From NCBI RefSeq assembly GCF_900996245.1, contig NZ_CAAJGK010000041.1, positions 186,001 to 250,000 of the forward strand: a stretch of 64,000 nt of DNA. Reading direction: 5' to 3'. Shown here one piece after another: positions 53,044-61,956 of this stretch. The notes beneath the pieces are model-generated. The model saw only the letters and a program-made list of their open reading frames with translations, ran no database searches and was not told where the DNA came from. Each line of letters begins with the position of its first letter. Within the stretch, counting starts at the first letter, position 1. Source of the stretch: Paraburkholderia sp. BCC1886. Its GTDB lineage: Bacteria; Pseudomonadota; Gammaproteobacteria; Burkholderiales; Burkholderiaceae. The translations under genes and the position numbers were made by a program.

Positions 53044-54800
53044 GCCGGGTACGAGCGCGGCGTGTAGACCCATGCCGCGCCGTCTGCAGCATGCGCGTCG
53101 TGTGCATCGCCCGAAGCGCCGGAGCGCGCGAAACGCCGGGTGGTCGACGAACCGATGATCACCATCGTGCGCATATCGACATCGGAAGAGTTCAACTCGC
53201 CGAGCGTCAGCGAGCGCAGCGTGCCGCCCGGGCGGCCGACGTCGCGTCCGAGTACGACCGTGGTCGCGGGCGAACGGAACTGCCGCACGATGTCCAGCGC
53301 CTTGTCGAGCTGCCACGGCCGCGCGCGGGAAATCGGGTTGTAGAAGGCCATCGCCAGATCTGCTTCGGCTGCGTGCCGCAAGCGTGTTTCGATGATCGAC
53401 CACGGCTTCAGGTTGTCGGACAGCGACAGCATGCAGAAGTCGTGACCCAACGGTGCACCGGCGAGCGCGGCGGTCGCCATCGCGGCGGAGATGCCCGGCA
53501 CGATCGACAGGTCGACGGCGTCCCAGGCCGGGTTCGCCGCGTGTTCCAGCGCTTCGAGCACGGCGGCGGCCATTGCGAACACGCCGGGGTCGCCGGACGA
53601 CACCATCACCACCGAACGGCCCGTGCTCGCCAGTTCGAATGCATGTCGCGCGCGCTGCATTTCCTCGCGATTGTCGGTGCCGTGGACGCGCTGGTCGGCG
53701 CGCAACGGGCCGGCCATTTCCACGTAGGTCGTGTAGCCGAGCAGGTCGGTGGCTTCGTCGAGCGCGCGGCGCGCAGCGGGCGCCAGCAGATCGCGATGGC
53801 CCGGGCCGAGGCCGATTACCGTGAGACGGCCGCGCGCCTGGCCGATGGTCGCCGGGTCGATGGCGAGCGGCGCGAGCGCAAGTGCGAGTTCTAATGCGTC
53901 GTCGGCGTGATTTTGCAGCGTTTCGTAGGGCACGCGCAGCGCGGCATGCAGCAGGTCGGGCGCATTCGCCTCGTGATCGACGGTTTGCGCAGCGAAGCGC
54001 AAAGGGACATTCAAGCGGGCCGCCGCGCCGGCGAGTGCCGGGTCGGTCATCCGGCCGGTCGGCGCGAGCAACGCCGCCAGCGACAGCGCTGCGAGCCCGT
54101 GTGCATCCAGCGCTTTCAGCACGCGGGTCGACAGTTCGTCACCGTCAGCGCACGTATGAGAGCCGGCTACCGCCACGACGACGCTGCGAGGATGAATCAC
54201 CAGTTCATCCTCATGCCCATCCCATGCGCGCGGCGTCACGCGAATCGCGAGCCGCGCCGATGCGCTGCGTGGTAGCGCGGCATCGTCGAGCCACGGTGCG
54301 TCGCCTTCTATGCGCGTGCTTTCACCGGCGAGCAGATCGGACACGAAGCGTTTGCCTTGCCCGATATCGGCGAGCGCATAGCCCTCGGGCGGATTCAGCA
54401 CGCAAGTGCCGAAGCGCAGTTCGCCGCTGGTCGTGATCGCGGGCGCCACCGCTAGCGTGGCCGCGATCTCGCGCGCCATCACGTTCACGCCGGCCAGCCC
54501 GCCGAGCAGCGGCACGACCGCGCTGCCGTCTTCCGCCACGGCCAGCACCGGCGGCTCCGCGCCCTTGTCGGCCAGCATCGTCGCAATGCAGCGGATCACG
54601 ATGCCCGCCGCGCACAACGCGACGATCGGCGTGCCGCGCGCATACAGGTCACGCAGATGTGCGCCGAGTTCGGTGTAGGCCACATCCGCATCGACGCGTC
54701 CTTGCAGCGCATGCACCTGCGCGCCTTCGAAAGCGCGCTGGATGCGCCGCGCCGTCGCCAATGCACCGGCGCCGAGAATCACGATGGCGGGGGGCTTCAT
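53040..54800 (-). CDS. cobJ: Fused CbiG / precorrin-3B C17-methyltransferase (CbiG-CobJ)
   Basis: This 586-residue protein is a fusion. The first 335 residues are CbiG ([33 protein letters not shown]), which opens the lactone and releases the C-20 fragment in the anaerobic pathway. The rest is the SAM-dependent CobJ/CbiH methyltransferase ([43 protein letters not shown]), which methylates C-17 and contracts the ring. ATG 54800 overlaps the cobI stop (ATGA); ATG 54809 is also possible and has GGGGGA better placed. Last gene of the minus-strand cob operon. Confidence 0.9.
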   Translation of the reverse strand: MKPPAIVILGAGALATARRIQRAFEGAQVHALQGRVDADVAYTELGAHLRDLYARGTPIVALCAAGIVIRCIATMLADKGAEPPVLAVAEDGSAVVPLLGGLAGVNVMAREIAATLAVAPAITTSGELRFGTCVLNPPEGYALADIGQGKRFVSDLLAGESTRIEGDAPWLDDAALPRSASARLAIRVTPRAWDGHEDELVIHPRSVVVAVAGSHTCADGDELSTRVLKALDAHGLAALSLAALLAPTGRMTDPALAGAAARLNVPLRFAAQTVDHEANAPDLLHAALRVPYETLQNHADDALELALALAPLAIDPATIGQARGRLTVIGLGPGHRDLLAPAARRALDEATDLLGYTTYVEMAGPLRADQRVHGTDNREEMQRARHAFELASTGRSVVMVSSGDPGVFAMAAAVLEALEHAANPAWDAVDLSIVPGISAAMATAALAGAPLGHDFCMLSLSDNLKPWSIIETRLRHAAEADLAMAFYNPISRARPWQLDKALDIVRQFRSPATTVVLGRDVGRPGGTLRSLTLGELNSSDVDMRTMVIIGSSTTRRFARSGASGDAHDAHAADGAAWVYTPRSYPA

Positions 54801-55573
54801 CCTTGCCATTTTTCCCCCGGCACGACCAGCAGCGAGAAGTAGGGCGAGGCCATCGCATCGACGTCGGCGAGCGGCACGATCCGCTGATTGCCCATCGTCG
54901 CGCGTTCGACATAGAGCGCGCGCTGCGCGAGTCCGAGTTCGCCGAGCACGCGCCGCACCTTGTCGAAGTTGCGGCCGAGTTTCATGATCACGGCGGCGTC
55001 CGCGTCGGCCAGACGCCGGCGCAATTCGTGCTCCGGCAACACGCCGGACAGCACCGACAAACTCTGGTTCCGATACACCAGCGGCGAGCCCAGCACCGCC
55101 GCGCCGCCTAGCATCGAGCACACGCCGGGCACCACTTCGCTTTCGTAGCGCGCGGCGAGCCGGTCATGCAGATACATGTACGAGCCGTAGAAGAACGGAT
55201 CGCCTTCGCAGATCACCGCCACGTCGCGCCCGGCGTCCAGATGCGCGGCGACGATTTCCGCGGCCGTATCGTAGAAGTCGGCGATGATCGCTTCGTACGA
55301 CAGCGGCGGTTCGAGCGCTTCGGTGGTGACCGGATACACCAGCGGCAGGTGCTGTTGCGCGTCGTCGAGATGCGCTTCGATAATGCTGAACGCGTTGCCC
55401 TTTTTGCCCTTCGCCACGAAATAGCCGACCACGGGTGCTGATTTCAGCAAACGCAGCGCCTTCAGCGTGATGAGTTCCGGGTCGCCGGGACCGACGCCCA
55501 GGCCGAACAGGCGACCGCGCCGCTTTGTTTCTGTCGCGGTTTTCGTGATGGGGTTATTCATCGCGTCGGCCAT
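54797..55573 (-). CDS. cobI: Precorrin-2 C20-methyltransferase
   Basis: This 258-residue tetrapyrrole methylase has the first SAM motif [32 protein letters not shown] and the C20-type [13 protein letters not shown]. It adds the methyl group at C-20 of precorrin-2 to give precorrin-3A. The start overlaps the cobH stop (TAATG) and the end overlaps the next gene (ATGA). Confidence 0.94.
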   Translation of the reverse strand: MADAMNNPITKTATETKRRGRLFGLGVGPGDPELITLKALRLLKSAPVVGYFVAKGKKGNAFSIIEAHLDDAQQHLPLVYPVTTEALEPPLSYEAIIADFYDTAAEIVAAHLDAGRDVAVICEGDPFFYGSYMYLHDRLAARYESEVVPGVCSMLGGAAVLGSPLVYRNQSLSVLSGVLPEHELRRRLADADAAVIMKLGRNFDKVRRVLGELGLAQRALYVERATMGNQRIVPLADVDAMASPYFSLLVVPGEKWQG

Positions 55574-56199
55574 TACTCGATCTCCGTGGCGAGCGCATTG
55601 ACGGCGGCCGCCGCCATGGCGCTACCGCCGCGCCGGCCGCGCACGGCCACGTAAGGCACGCCGCGCGCATGTTGCGCAAGCAGCGCCTTCGACTCCGCCG
55701 CGCCGATGAAGCCGACCGGAAAGCCGAGGATCAACGCGGGCGCGGGCGCGCCGGCATCGAGCATGTCGAGCAGATGAAACAGCGCGGTCGGCGCATTGCC
55801 GATCACGACGACACTACCGGCCAGATGCGGGCGCCACAATTCGAGCGCGGCCGCCGAGCGGGTGTTGCCGAGTTTGCGCGCAAGCGCCGGCACATCGGCA
55901 TGCGTGAGCGTGCAGAGCACGTCGTTGCGAGCGGGTAGCCGGGCGCGCGTGATGCCGTGCGCGACCATGTTGGCGTCGCACAGAATCGGCGCGCCTTGCG
56001 CAAGCGCCGCGCGTCCGGCGCTGCCGGCGTGCTCGGAGAACAGCAGGTCGTCGACGATATCGACCATCCCGCACGCGTGGATCACGCGCACCGCGAGTTT
56101 TTCGAGGTCGGCGGGAATGCGGGAGAGGTCGGCTTCGGCGCGAATCGTCGCGAAGGATTGGCGATAGATCTCCTGACCGTCGCGAATGTAATCAAGCAT
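55573..56199 (-). CDS. cobH: Precorrin-8X methylmutase
   Basis: This 208-residue protein has catalytic His43 in RVIHACGM and the [12 protein letters not shown] and [13 protein letters not shown] segments of the methylmutase family. It moves the C-11 methyl to C-12, giving hydrogenobyrinic acid. It overlaps cobG by 8 bases and cobI by one base. Confidence 0.95.
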   Translation of the reverse strand: MLDYIRDGQEIYRQSFATIRAEADLSRIPADLEKLAVRVIHACGMVDIVDDLLFSEHAGSAGRAALAQGAPILCDANMVAHGITRARLPARNDVLCTLTHADVPALARKLGNTRSAAALELWRPHLAGSVVVIGNAPTALFHLLDMLDAGAPAPALILGFPVGFIGAAESKALLAQHARGVPYVAVRGRRGGSAMAAAAVNALATEIE

Positions 56200-57724
56200 C
56201 CAGAGGGCTCCGGGCCAGGCGTTCGAGAAGCCCGGCCGCCTGTTCGATGGTCAGTCGGGACGCGACGCGCAGGCCGAAGAGGGGCAGGGCGGCGTCGGGT
56301 CGGGTGTCGTGGGTGGCGTCGTCGGGCGTGTCTTTGCCGACGCTAATGTTGCGGTACAGGTCGTAGTAGCCGGGCTCGACGGCCAGCAGCGTGAACGGTG
56401 CGGGGTGCGCGGCGGCGCACGAGCGCTCGCAGCCGCTTAAGTGGACGACCACACCGGCGGGCAGGCGAGCGGCCAGTTGCAGCGCGTCGGTCTTGGTGTC
56501 GGCGCGGCCTTTTGCGCAGCCGCTGGAACCGGTGCACGCGATCAGCCGAGCCAGCGGCTGCGTCGGATCGCAGGCGAGGCTGAGTACTTCGAGTCCGTTC
56601 AGCACGTTGGAAACAGCCGGCCCGGCAATGTCGGGCAGCAGCACGCTTTGCCACGGCGTCATGTGCAGCGTGCCGTCGCCATGCTGACGGGCGAGCGTGG
56701 CAAGTCCGTGCAGGCTCGCGGCATCGAGACGTCCGAGCGGCGGCTGGCCGCCGATCTGCCAGGTGTGGGGAACGCGCTGCGGGTGAGCGCCGAACCGGCG
56801 CGTGGCGTCGGCGGGCGTTGCGCGTTGCCAGTTCAGCAGAGACGTATCGCGGGACAGCGGGAAATCGAGGTGGCGTTGCGCGTGGCTTAACACCATGTCG
56901 ATGTCATGCGCCGCCAGCAGATGACGCATGCGTGTGGCATCGGCGTCGGCAAGCTCGATGAACGTGAGCAGCAAAGCGCGCGCGAGCGGGACGACTTGCG
57001 AGGGCAGAACGGCGGCGAGTGCGCCAGAGCCATACGTGCTGCCGGTGCTGCCGGTGCTGCCGGGACATCCCGCAAGCCCGAACACGAAGCGGACCTCGTC
57101 GCCGTATTTCGCCGCCGCAAACCAGACGTCATGCGGATGATCGACCTGCGCCAGCCACTCGCCGCCATCGACCAGCAATGCGAACTTCGGCGACAACGCC
57201 GCGAAGCGCGCTTCCCGTTGCAATAGCGCGAGCAAGCCGGCGCATAGCGGACGGGTGTCGATGAGCGCACCCGGATCGCGTCCCGCCGCCGGACTCAGCA
57301 TGACGTTGCGGATATCGTCGGCGGCTTGGGCAGCCTGAGCAGCCTGAGCCGCCTGTGTGGCCTGCTGCGATGCCTGCGTTGCCTGGTCCACACCGGCCTG
57401 TGCTTGCAAGCCAACCGCCTCGGGCCCCAAACCCACCGCCATCAACGCCTCTATCAACACCGCTTCGCGCTCGCGCCGCACACCCCGCACCTGCAGATTC
57501 GCGCGATTCGTCAACTCGATCACGCCAGCGGCATGTTCCGCACTGGCGCGGGCAATCGCGTCCGCCTGCTCCGCGCTCAACACCCCGCCTGGCAACCGGA
57601 TCCGGCAGATCCCGCCGTCCCGCGCGGCCACGATGCGCAGCAGCCCCGGACACGCCGAAGGCCGCGGAGCAAACGCCGCGTCGGATAAAACCAGGGAGGG
57701 CAAAACTTGAGTCAAGACGGACAC
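56192..57724 (-). CDS. cobG: Precorrin-3B synthase (oxygen-dependent), CobG
   Basis: This 510-residue protein of the nitrite/sulfite reductase ferredoxin-like family carries the Cys set for the 4Fe-4S cluster: CTGSSGC and SGCERSC. It hydroxylates precorrin-3A at C-20 with O2, the step that defines the aerobic route. The N-terminal half contains a Gln-Ala-Thr repeat (QATQASQQATQAAQAAQAAQ, about residues 113-132) and a GSTGSTGST run, probably loops. The only reasonable start is GTG 57724 (VSVLTQVLPSL), as the frame upstream enters the riboswitch. First gene of the minus-strand operon, controlled by the B12 riboswitch. Confidence 0.87.
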   Translation of the reverse strand: MSVLTQVLPSLVLSDAAFAPRPSACPGLLRIVAARDGGICRIRLPGGVLSAEQADAIARASAEHAAGVIELTNRANLQVRGVRREREAVLIEALMAVGLGPEAVGLQAQAGVDQATQASQQATQAAQAAQAAQAADDIRNVMLSPAAGRDPGALIDTRPLCAGLLALLQREARFAALSPKFALLVDGGEWLAQVDHPHDVWFAAAKYGDEVRFVFGLAGCPGSTGSTGSTYGSGALAAVLPSQVVPLARALLLTFIELADADATRMRHLLAAHDIDMVLSHAQRHLDFPLSRDTSLLNWQRATPADATRRFGAHPQRVPHTWQIGGQPPLGRLDAASLHGLATLARQHGDGTLHMTPWQSVLLPDIAGPAVSNVLNGLEVLSLACDPTQPLARLIACTGSSGCAKGRADTKTDALQLAARLPAGVVVHLSGCERSCAAAHPAPFTLLAVEPGYYDLYRNISVGKDTPDDATHDTRPDAALPLFGLRVASRLTIEQAAGLLERLARSPLDA

Positions 57725-57814
57725 CGGGTTGAGCGTCGCGCGGCGGCCCGAGCAGACCGCGAGGGGTCTGACTGCGGCATCGGTACACCCCGCCCGATGT
57801 AGGCTGGCACGAAC

Positions 57815-57970
57815 AGTCTCGCCGGCAGGTCTCCTGGCTGGCAGGTCATCGTCCGTCGCGGCCTTCCCGGTCAAACCAGTGGCGCGGAGCGCAGGCGGAC
57901 TCGCTGCATACAGTTGCGGGGGCAGCCACAGTGGCACTGTGTTCCCTCTTCGGCCCCGAAGGGCACCGGC
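57815..57970 (-). promoter_or_regulatory. Cobalamin (B12) riboswitch
   Basis: On the minus strand it reads, in order, a 5' GGTGCC element near 57965, GAGGGAACAC near 57950, the core GCTGCCCCCGCAACTGTA (57909-57926), the GGGAAGGCCGCG element near 57865, and the B12 box AGCCAGGAGACCTGCC (57824-57839). This is the standard adenosylcobalamin riboswitch layout. Between it and the cobG GTG is about 90 bases with a small hairpin (CAGACC/GGTCTG, 57753-57770). High B12 should turn off cobG expression. A likely -10 CATAAT is read on the same strand at about 57978. Confidence 0.93.
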
Positions 57971-58069
57971 GGCTGTATTATGCCTTTTTTCGGATAGCAC
58001 AACGAGGCTGGACGCTTTTACCGGCGTGGCACAGCGCATGTTTTGAAGATACAGGATGAGGATGGTTGC

Positions 58070-59311
58070 ATGCCGGCGTGGCTGACCGTGGTGGGCATAG
58101 GCGACGATGGTTTCGCCGGTTTGGGCAGGCCCGCGCGGCGCGCGTTGCTGCAGGCGTCGGTGGTGTATGGCGGCGAGCGTCATCTGGCGATGTTGCCGGC
58201 GCGCATCGGCGCACGGCGCGCGGCGTGGCCGCGGCCTTTCGATCTCGCACCGCTGCTGGCCGAGCGCACGGCCGGGCGCACGCAGCCTGTCTGCGTGCTG
58301 GCGAGCGGCGACCCGATGCTGTTCGGCGTCGGCGCGACGCTCGCGCGGCATCTGCCGGCCGACGAGTTGCGCGTGTTGCCGGCGCCGTCGTCGCTGTCGC
58401 TGGCCGCCGCACGGCTGGGCTGGCCGTTGCAGGACGTGGCGACGGTGTCGCTGGTCGGCCGGCCGTTGCCGTCGATCAGCGCCTATCTGCACGACGGCGC
58501 CCGGGTGTTCGTGCTGAGCGCCGACGGCCGCACGCCCGCAGCGCTCGCCGCCTGGCTCGCCGCGCAGGGTTTCGGCGCGAGCCGGATGATCGTGCTGGAA
58601 CATCTGGGCGGCGAGTCGGAGCGCCGTATCGACGCGCTCGCGCACGCGTGGTCCACGCGCGAAGTCGCCGCCTTGAATCTGATTGCACTGGAATGCCGGG
58701 CCAGCGGTTCGACGCCGCGATTGCCGCTGACCTGCGGCTTGCCCGACGACGCGTTTCGCCACGACGGCCAGTTGACCAAGCGCGATGTGCGGGCCGTCAC
58801 GCTCGCGCGGCTTGCGCCCGCGCCCGGCGAATTGCTGTGGGACGTCGGGGCGGGCAGCGGTTCGATCGGCATCGAATGGATGCGCGCGCATCCAGCGTGT
58901 CGTGCCATTGCGATCGAAGCGAATGCCGAACGGCAAGCGTTCATCGAACACAATCGCGATGCGTTGGGCGTGCCCGGTCTGCAACTCGTCGCGGGACGCG
59001 CGCCCGAGGCGCTGGCCGGGTTGCCGAAGCCGGATGCCGTCTTCGTCGGCGGCGGGGCGACCGTGCCGGGCGTCCTGCATGCGTGCTGGGCAGGTCTGCG
59101 CGATGGCGGCCGGCTGGTCGCCAACGCGGTCACGCTGCAGGGCGAGGCGGCACTGGTTGCGTGGCGCGCGCAATACGGCGGCACGCTCACGCGCATCGCG
59201 CTCGCCGATGCGCAGCCGTTGGGCGCCTTCGATACCTGGCGCCAGGCCTTGCCCATCACCTTGCTGGAAGTGACCAAGCCCGCCGTTGATCCGCACGACG
59301 TTCCCGCCTGA
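58070..59311 (+). CDS. cobL: Fused precorrin-6Y C5,15-methyltransferase/decarboxylase (CbiE-CbiT)
   Basis: This 413-residue protein joins CbiE (residues about 1-205; [25 protein letters not shown]) and CbiT (about 215-413; [31 protein letters not shown]). Together they methylate C-5 and C-15 and decarboxylate C-12 acetate to give precorrin-8X. ATG 58070 follows AGGATGAGG; an earlier TTG at 58043 is less likely. First gene of the plus-strand cob operon, divergent from cobG, and not behind any riboswitch that I can see on this strand. Confidence 0.93.
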   Translation: MPAWLTVVGIGDDGFAGLGRPARRALLQASVVYGGERHLAMLPARIGARRAAWPRPFDLAPLLAERTAGRTQPVCVLASGDPMLFGVGATLARHLPADELRVLPAPSSLSLAAARLGWPLQDVATVSLVGRPLPSISAYLHDGARVFVLSADGRTPAALAAWLAAQGFGASRMIVLEHLGGESERRIDALAHAWSTREVAALNLIALECRASGSTPRLPLTCGLPDDAFRHDGQLTKRDVRAVTLARLAPAPGELLWDVGAGSGSIGIEWMRAHPACRAIAIEANAERQAFIEHNRDALGVPGLQLVAGRAPEALAGLPKPDAVFVGGGATVPGVLHACWAGLRDGGRLVANAVTLQGEAALVAWRAQYGGTLTRIALADAQPLGAFDTWRQALPITLLEVTKPAVDPHDVPA

Positions 59312-60399
59312 TGCGCGACGAGACTCCCGAACAGCCCGCGCCGCTGCGTAGCGGCTACACCACCGGCAGTTGCGCGACCGCGACTTCGCTGGCGGCGGCG
59401 CGTCTGCTGCTGACGGGCGCGGTCAGCGACGTTGCGGAAATCGTGCTGCCGAAAGGACAGCGCGTGCCGATGCCGCTGGTGTTCTGCCGGCTGATCGCAG
59501 AAGGCGCGGAGGCCGGTACCGTCAAGGACGCCGGCGACGATCCCGATGTGACTCACGGCGCGATCGTGTTCGCGCGGGTGCGTTTGTCTGCGCAATCGGG
59601 CGTGGTGTTCCGCGCGGGCCCTGGCGTCGGCACGGTGACGCGCGCTGGCCTCACGCTGCCGGTCGGCGAGCCGGCCATCAATCCGGTGCCGCGCCAGATG
59701 ATGACCCACCACCTCACCGACCTCGCCGCCGAACACGGCTATGCAGGCGGCTTCGAAGTGACGATCGGCGTCGAAGGCGGCGAGGCGCTCGCGCTGAAGA
59801 CCATGAACCCGCGGCTGGGCATCGTCGGCGGGTTGTCGATTCTCGGCACGACCGGCATCGTGCGGCCGTTCTCGTGCTCGGCCTATATCGCGTCGATTCA
59901 TCAGGGCATCGACGTGGCGCGCGCCAACGGCTACACGCATCTCGCCGCGTGCACCGGCAACGCCAGCGAGGACACGATGCGCGCGCACTACGCGTTGCCG
60001 GACATCGCGCTGATCGAAATGGGCGACTTCGTCGGCGCGGTGCTCAAGCATATGAAGCGCGCGCCGGTCGCGCGTCTGAGCATCTGCGGCGGCTTCGGCA
60101 AGCTCAGCAAGCTGGCCGACGGGCATCTCGATCTGCACAGCCGCCACTCGAGCATCGATCTTGAACGGCTCGCGCAATGGGCTGCGCTCGAAGGCGCGGA
60201 CGACGCGTTGCAGGCGGCGATCCGCGCAGCCAACACGAGTCAGCAGGCAGTCGCGCTGGCGCGCGCGCAGCACGTGCCGCTCGGCGATATCGTCTGCCGG
60301 CACGCGTTGGCGGTGGCGCGCGGGATCGTGCCGCCTTCGGTCGAGGTCGAGATGTTCGCGATCGACCGGCAGGGCAATCTGATCGGAGCCGCGCGATGA
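59311..60399 (+). CDS. cbiD: Cobalt-precorrin-5B C1-methyltransferase CbiD
   Basis: This 362-residue protein has the CbiD start [48 protein letters not shown] and [11 protein letters not shown]. CbiD methylates C-1, the step done in the aerobic pathway by CobF, which is absent here. It starts on the last base of cobL (TGATG) and overlaps cobK by an ATGA. Confidence 0.95.
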   Translation: MRDETPEQPAPLRSGYTTGSCATATSLAAARLLLTGAVSDVAEIVLPKGQRVPMPLVFCRLIAEGAEAGTVKDAGDDPDVTHGAIVFARVRLSAQSGVVFRAGPGVGTVTRAGLTLPVGEPAINPVPRQMMTHHLTDLAAEHGYAGGFEVTIGVEGGEALALKTMNPRLGIVGGLSILGTTGIVRPFSCSAYIASIHQGIDVARANGYTHLAACTGNASEDTMRAHYALPDIALIEMGDFVGAVLKHMKRAPVARLSICGGFGKLSKLADGHLDLHSRHSSIDLERLAQWAALEGADDALQAAIRAANTSQQAVALARAQHVPLGDIVCRHALAVARGIVPPSVEVEMFAIDRQGNLIGAAR

Positions 60400-61145
60400 C
60401 GGCGGCCTGGCGGGTTCTGTTGCTGGGCGGCACCGGCGAGGCGTTGCGGATCGCGAGACGGCTCGGTCCCGCCGACGTGTACAGTCTCGCCGGCCTCGGC
60501 AAGGTGCCCGACGATCTCGCGTGTGCGGTACGGGTAGGCGGTTTCGGCGGCAGCGCGGGTTTGGCGCGTTATCTCGCGGAGCAGCGCATCGGTCTCGTGA
60601 TCGACGCAACGCATCCGTATGCCGCGCAAATCAGCGCGAATGCCGTCGCGGCGTGCGGGGTCGCGCAGGTTCCATGCTGGGCGCTGCGGCGGCCCGGCTG
60701 GCAGCCGCAGCACGACGACGACTGGCGAATGGTCGGCGACTGGGCCGAACTCGTCGCCGCGCTCGCGCCATTCGAGCGGCCGTTGTTCACGCTCGGGCGC
60801 GAACCGCTCGCGCATCTGGACGAGATTCCCGTGCATCAGTTCTGGACCGTGCGCTGTCTCGACGCGCACGAAGGCCGGCCGCGCGCGCGGATTCTGGCCA
60901 CACGTGGGCCGTTTTCTCTGGAAAGCGAGCGTGCGCTGTTCGCCGACGCAGCGTTCGACGTCGTCATCAGCAAGAACAGCGGCGGCGGCGCGACGCAGGC
61001 GAAACTCGACGTCGCGCGCGAACGCGGCTTGCCGGTGCTGATGCTTAGGCGTCCCATGTTGCCGCCAGTCGAGCGGGAATTCGACGATGTCGCGGCGCTG
61101 CTCGACGCGTGGTCGTCCGCTTCGTCTCAATCCATCACGGAGTAA
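60396..61145 (+). CDS. cobK: Precorrin-6A reductase
   Basis: This 249-residue protein has the NADPH-type start [33 protein letters not shown] and [23 protein letters not shown], hallmarks of CobK/CbiJ. It reduces the precorrin-6A macrocycle. ATG 60396 overlaps the cbiD stop; the longer frame from 60177 is a read-through. Confidence 0.94.
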   Translation: MTAAWRVLLLGGTGEALRIARRLGPADVYSLAGLGKVPDDLACAVRVGGFGGSAGLARYLAEQRIGLVIDATHPYAAQISANAVAACGVAQVPCWALRRPGWQPQHDDDWRMVGDWAELVAALAPFERPLFTLGREPLAHLDEIPVHQFWTVRCLDAHEGRPRARILATRGPFSLESERALFADAAFDVVISKNSGGGATQAKLDVARERGLPVLMLRRPMLPPVEREFDDVAALLDAWSSASSQSITE

Positions 61146-61148
61146 AGC

Positions 61149-61877
61149 ATGACGGTGTATTTCATCGGCGCGGGTCCTGGCGACCCGGAGCTCATCACGG
61201 TCAAAGGGCAGCGGCTCGTGCGCAGTTGTCCGGTGATCCTGTATGCGGGCTCGCTCGTGCCGTCGGCGGTGCTCGACGGGCACGCCGCCGAACAGGTGGT
61301 GAATACCGCCGAACTCGATCTCGAGCAGATCGTCGCGCTGCTCGCGGCCGCGCATGCGAAGGGCCAGCACGTGGCCCGCGTGCATTCCGGCGATCCGTCG
61401 CTGTACGGCGCGATCGGCGAGCAGATTCGCCGGCTGCGGGAGTTGAACATTCCGTACGAGATCGTGCCGGGCGTCACGGCCACCGCAGCATGCGCTGCCA
61501 CGCTCGGCTGCGAACTCACGTTGCCCGGGATTTCGCAGACGCTGATACTCACACGCTTCGCGAGCAAGACCCGCATGCCCGAAGGCGAGCAACTCGGCGA
61601 CCTCGCGCGGCATCGCGCGACGATGGCGATTCACCTGGGCGTGCGCCATCTCGCGCGCATCGTCGAGGAATTGCGGCCGCATTACGGCGGTGCGTGTCCC
61701 ATCGCGGTGATCTATCGCGCGAGCTGGCCGGACGAAGAGACCATCGCCGGCACACTCGACGATATCGTCGGCAAGGTGCAGGGCACGTCGATCGAACGCA
61801 CGGCGCTGATTCTGGTGGGCGAGGTGCTGGCCGCGGAAGGGTTCGCGGAGTCGACGCTGTATGCGAAGGGCGCGTGA
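61149..61877 (+). CDS. cobM: Precorrin-4 C11-methyltransferase
   Basis: This 242-residue tetrapyrrole methylase has [32 protein letters not shown] and VPGVTATAACAATLG. It adds a methyl at C-11. It starts three bases after the cobK stop with GGAG before the ATG, and is the last gene of the plus-strand operon. Confidence 0.95.
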   Translation: MTVYFIGAGPGDPELITVKGQRLVRSCPVILYAGSLVPSAVLDGHAAEQVVNTAELDLEQIVALLAAAHAKGQHVARVHSGDPSLYGAIGEQIRRLRELNIPYEIVPGVTATAACAATLGCELTLPGISQTLILTRFASKTRMPEGEQLGDLARHRATMAIHLGVRHLARIVEELRPHYGGACPIAVIYRASWPDEETIAGTLDDIVGKVQGTSIERTALILVGEVLAAEGFAESTLYAKGA

Positions 61878-61888
61878 ACGCGCCATCG

Positions 61889-61918
61889 CAGAACAAAGTA
61901 GAACAAAGCAGAACAGAG
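61889..61918. repeat. 10-bp tandem repeat between cobM and metE
   Basis: Three copies of [C/T]AGAACA[A/G]AG lie in a row. Next to it, GCCGCGC and GCGCGGC (61918-61924 and 61946-61952) can pair around a 21-base loop just after the metE stop; termination there is uncertain. Confidence 0.5.
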
Positions 61919-61956
61919 CCGCGCGACCCCGCTGGCGGATTTTCAGCGCGGCGGAA

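Noticed and set aside
57725..59296. Extension of the cobG frame to 59296 giving 1034 residues
   Set aside because: The extra part reads through the B12 riboswitch and antisense to cobL; CobG homology begins near 57724.
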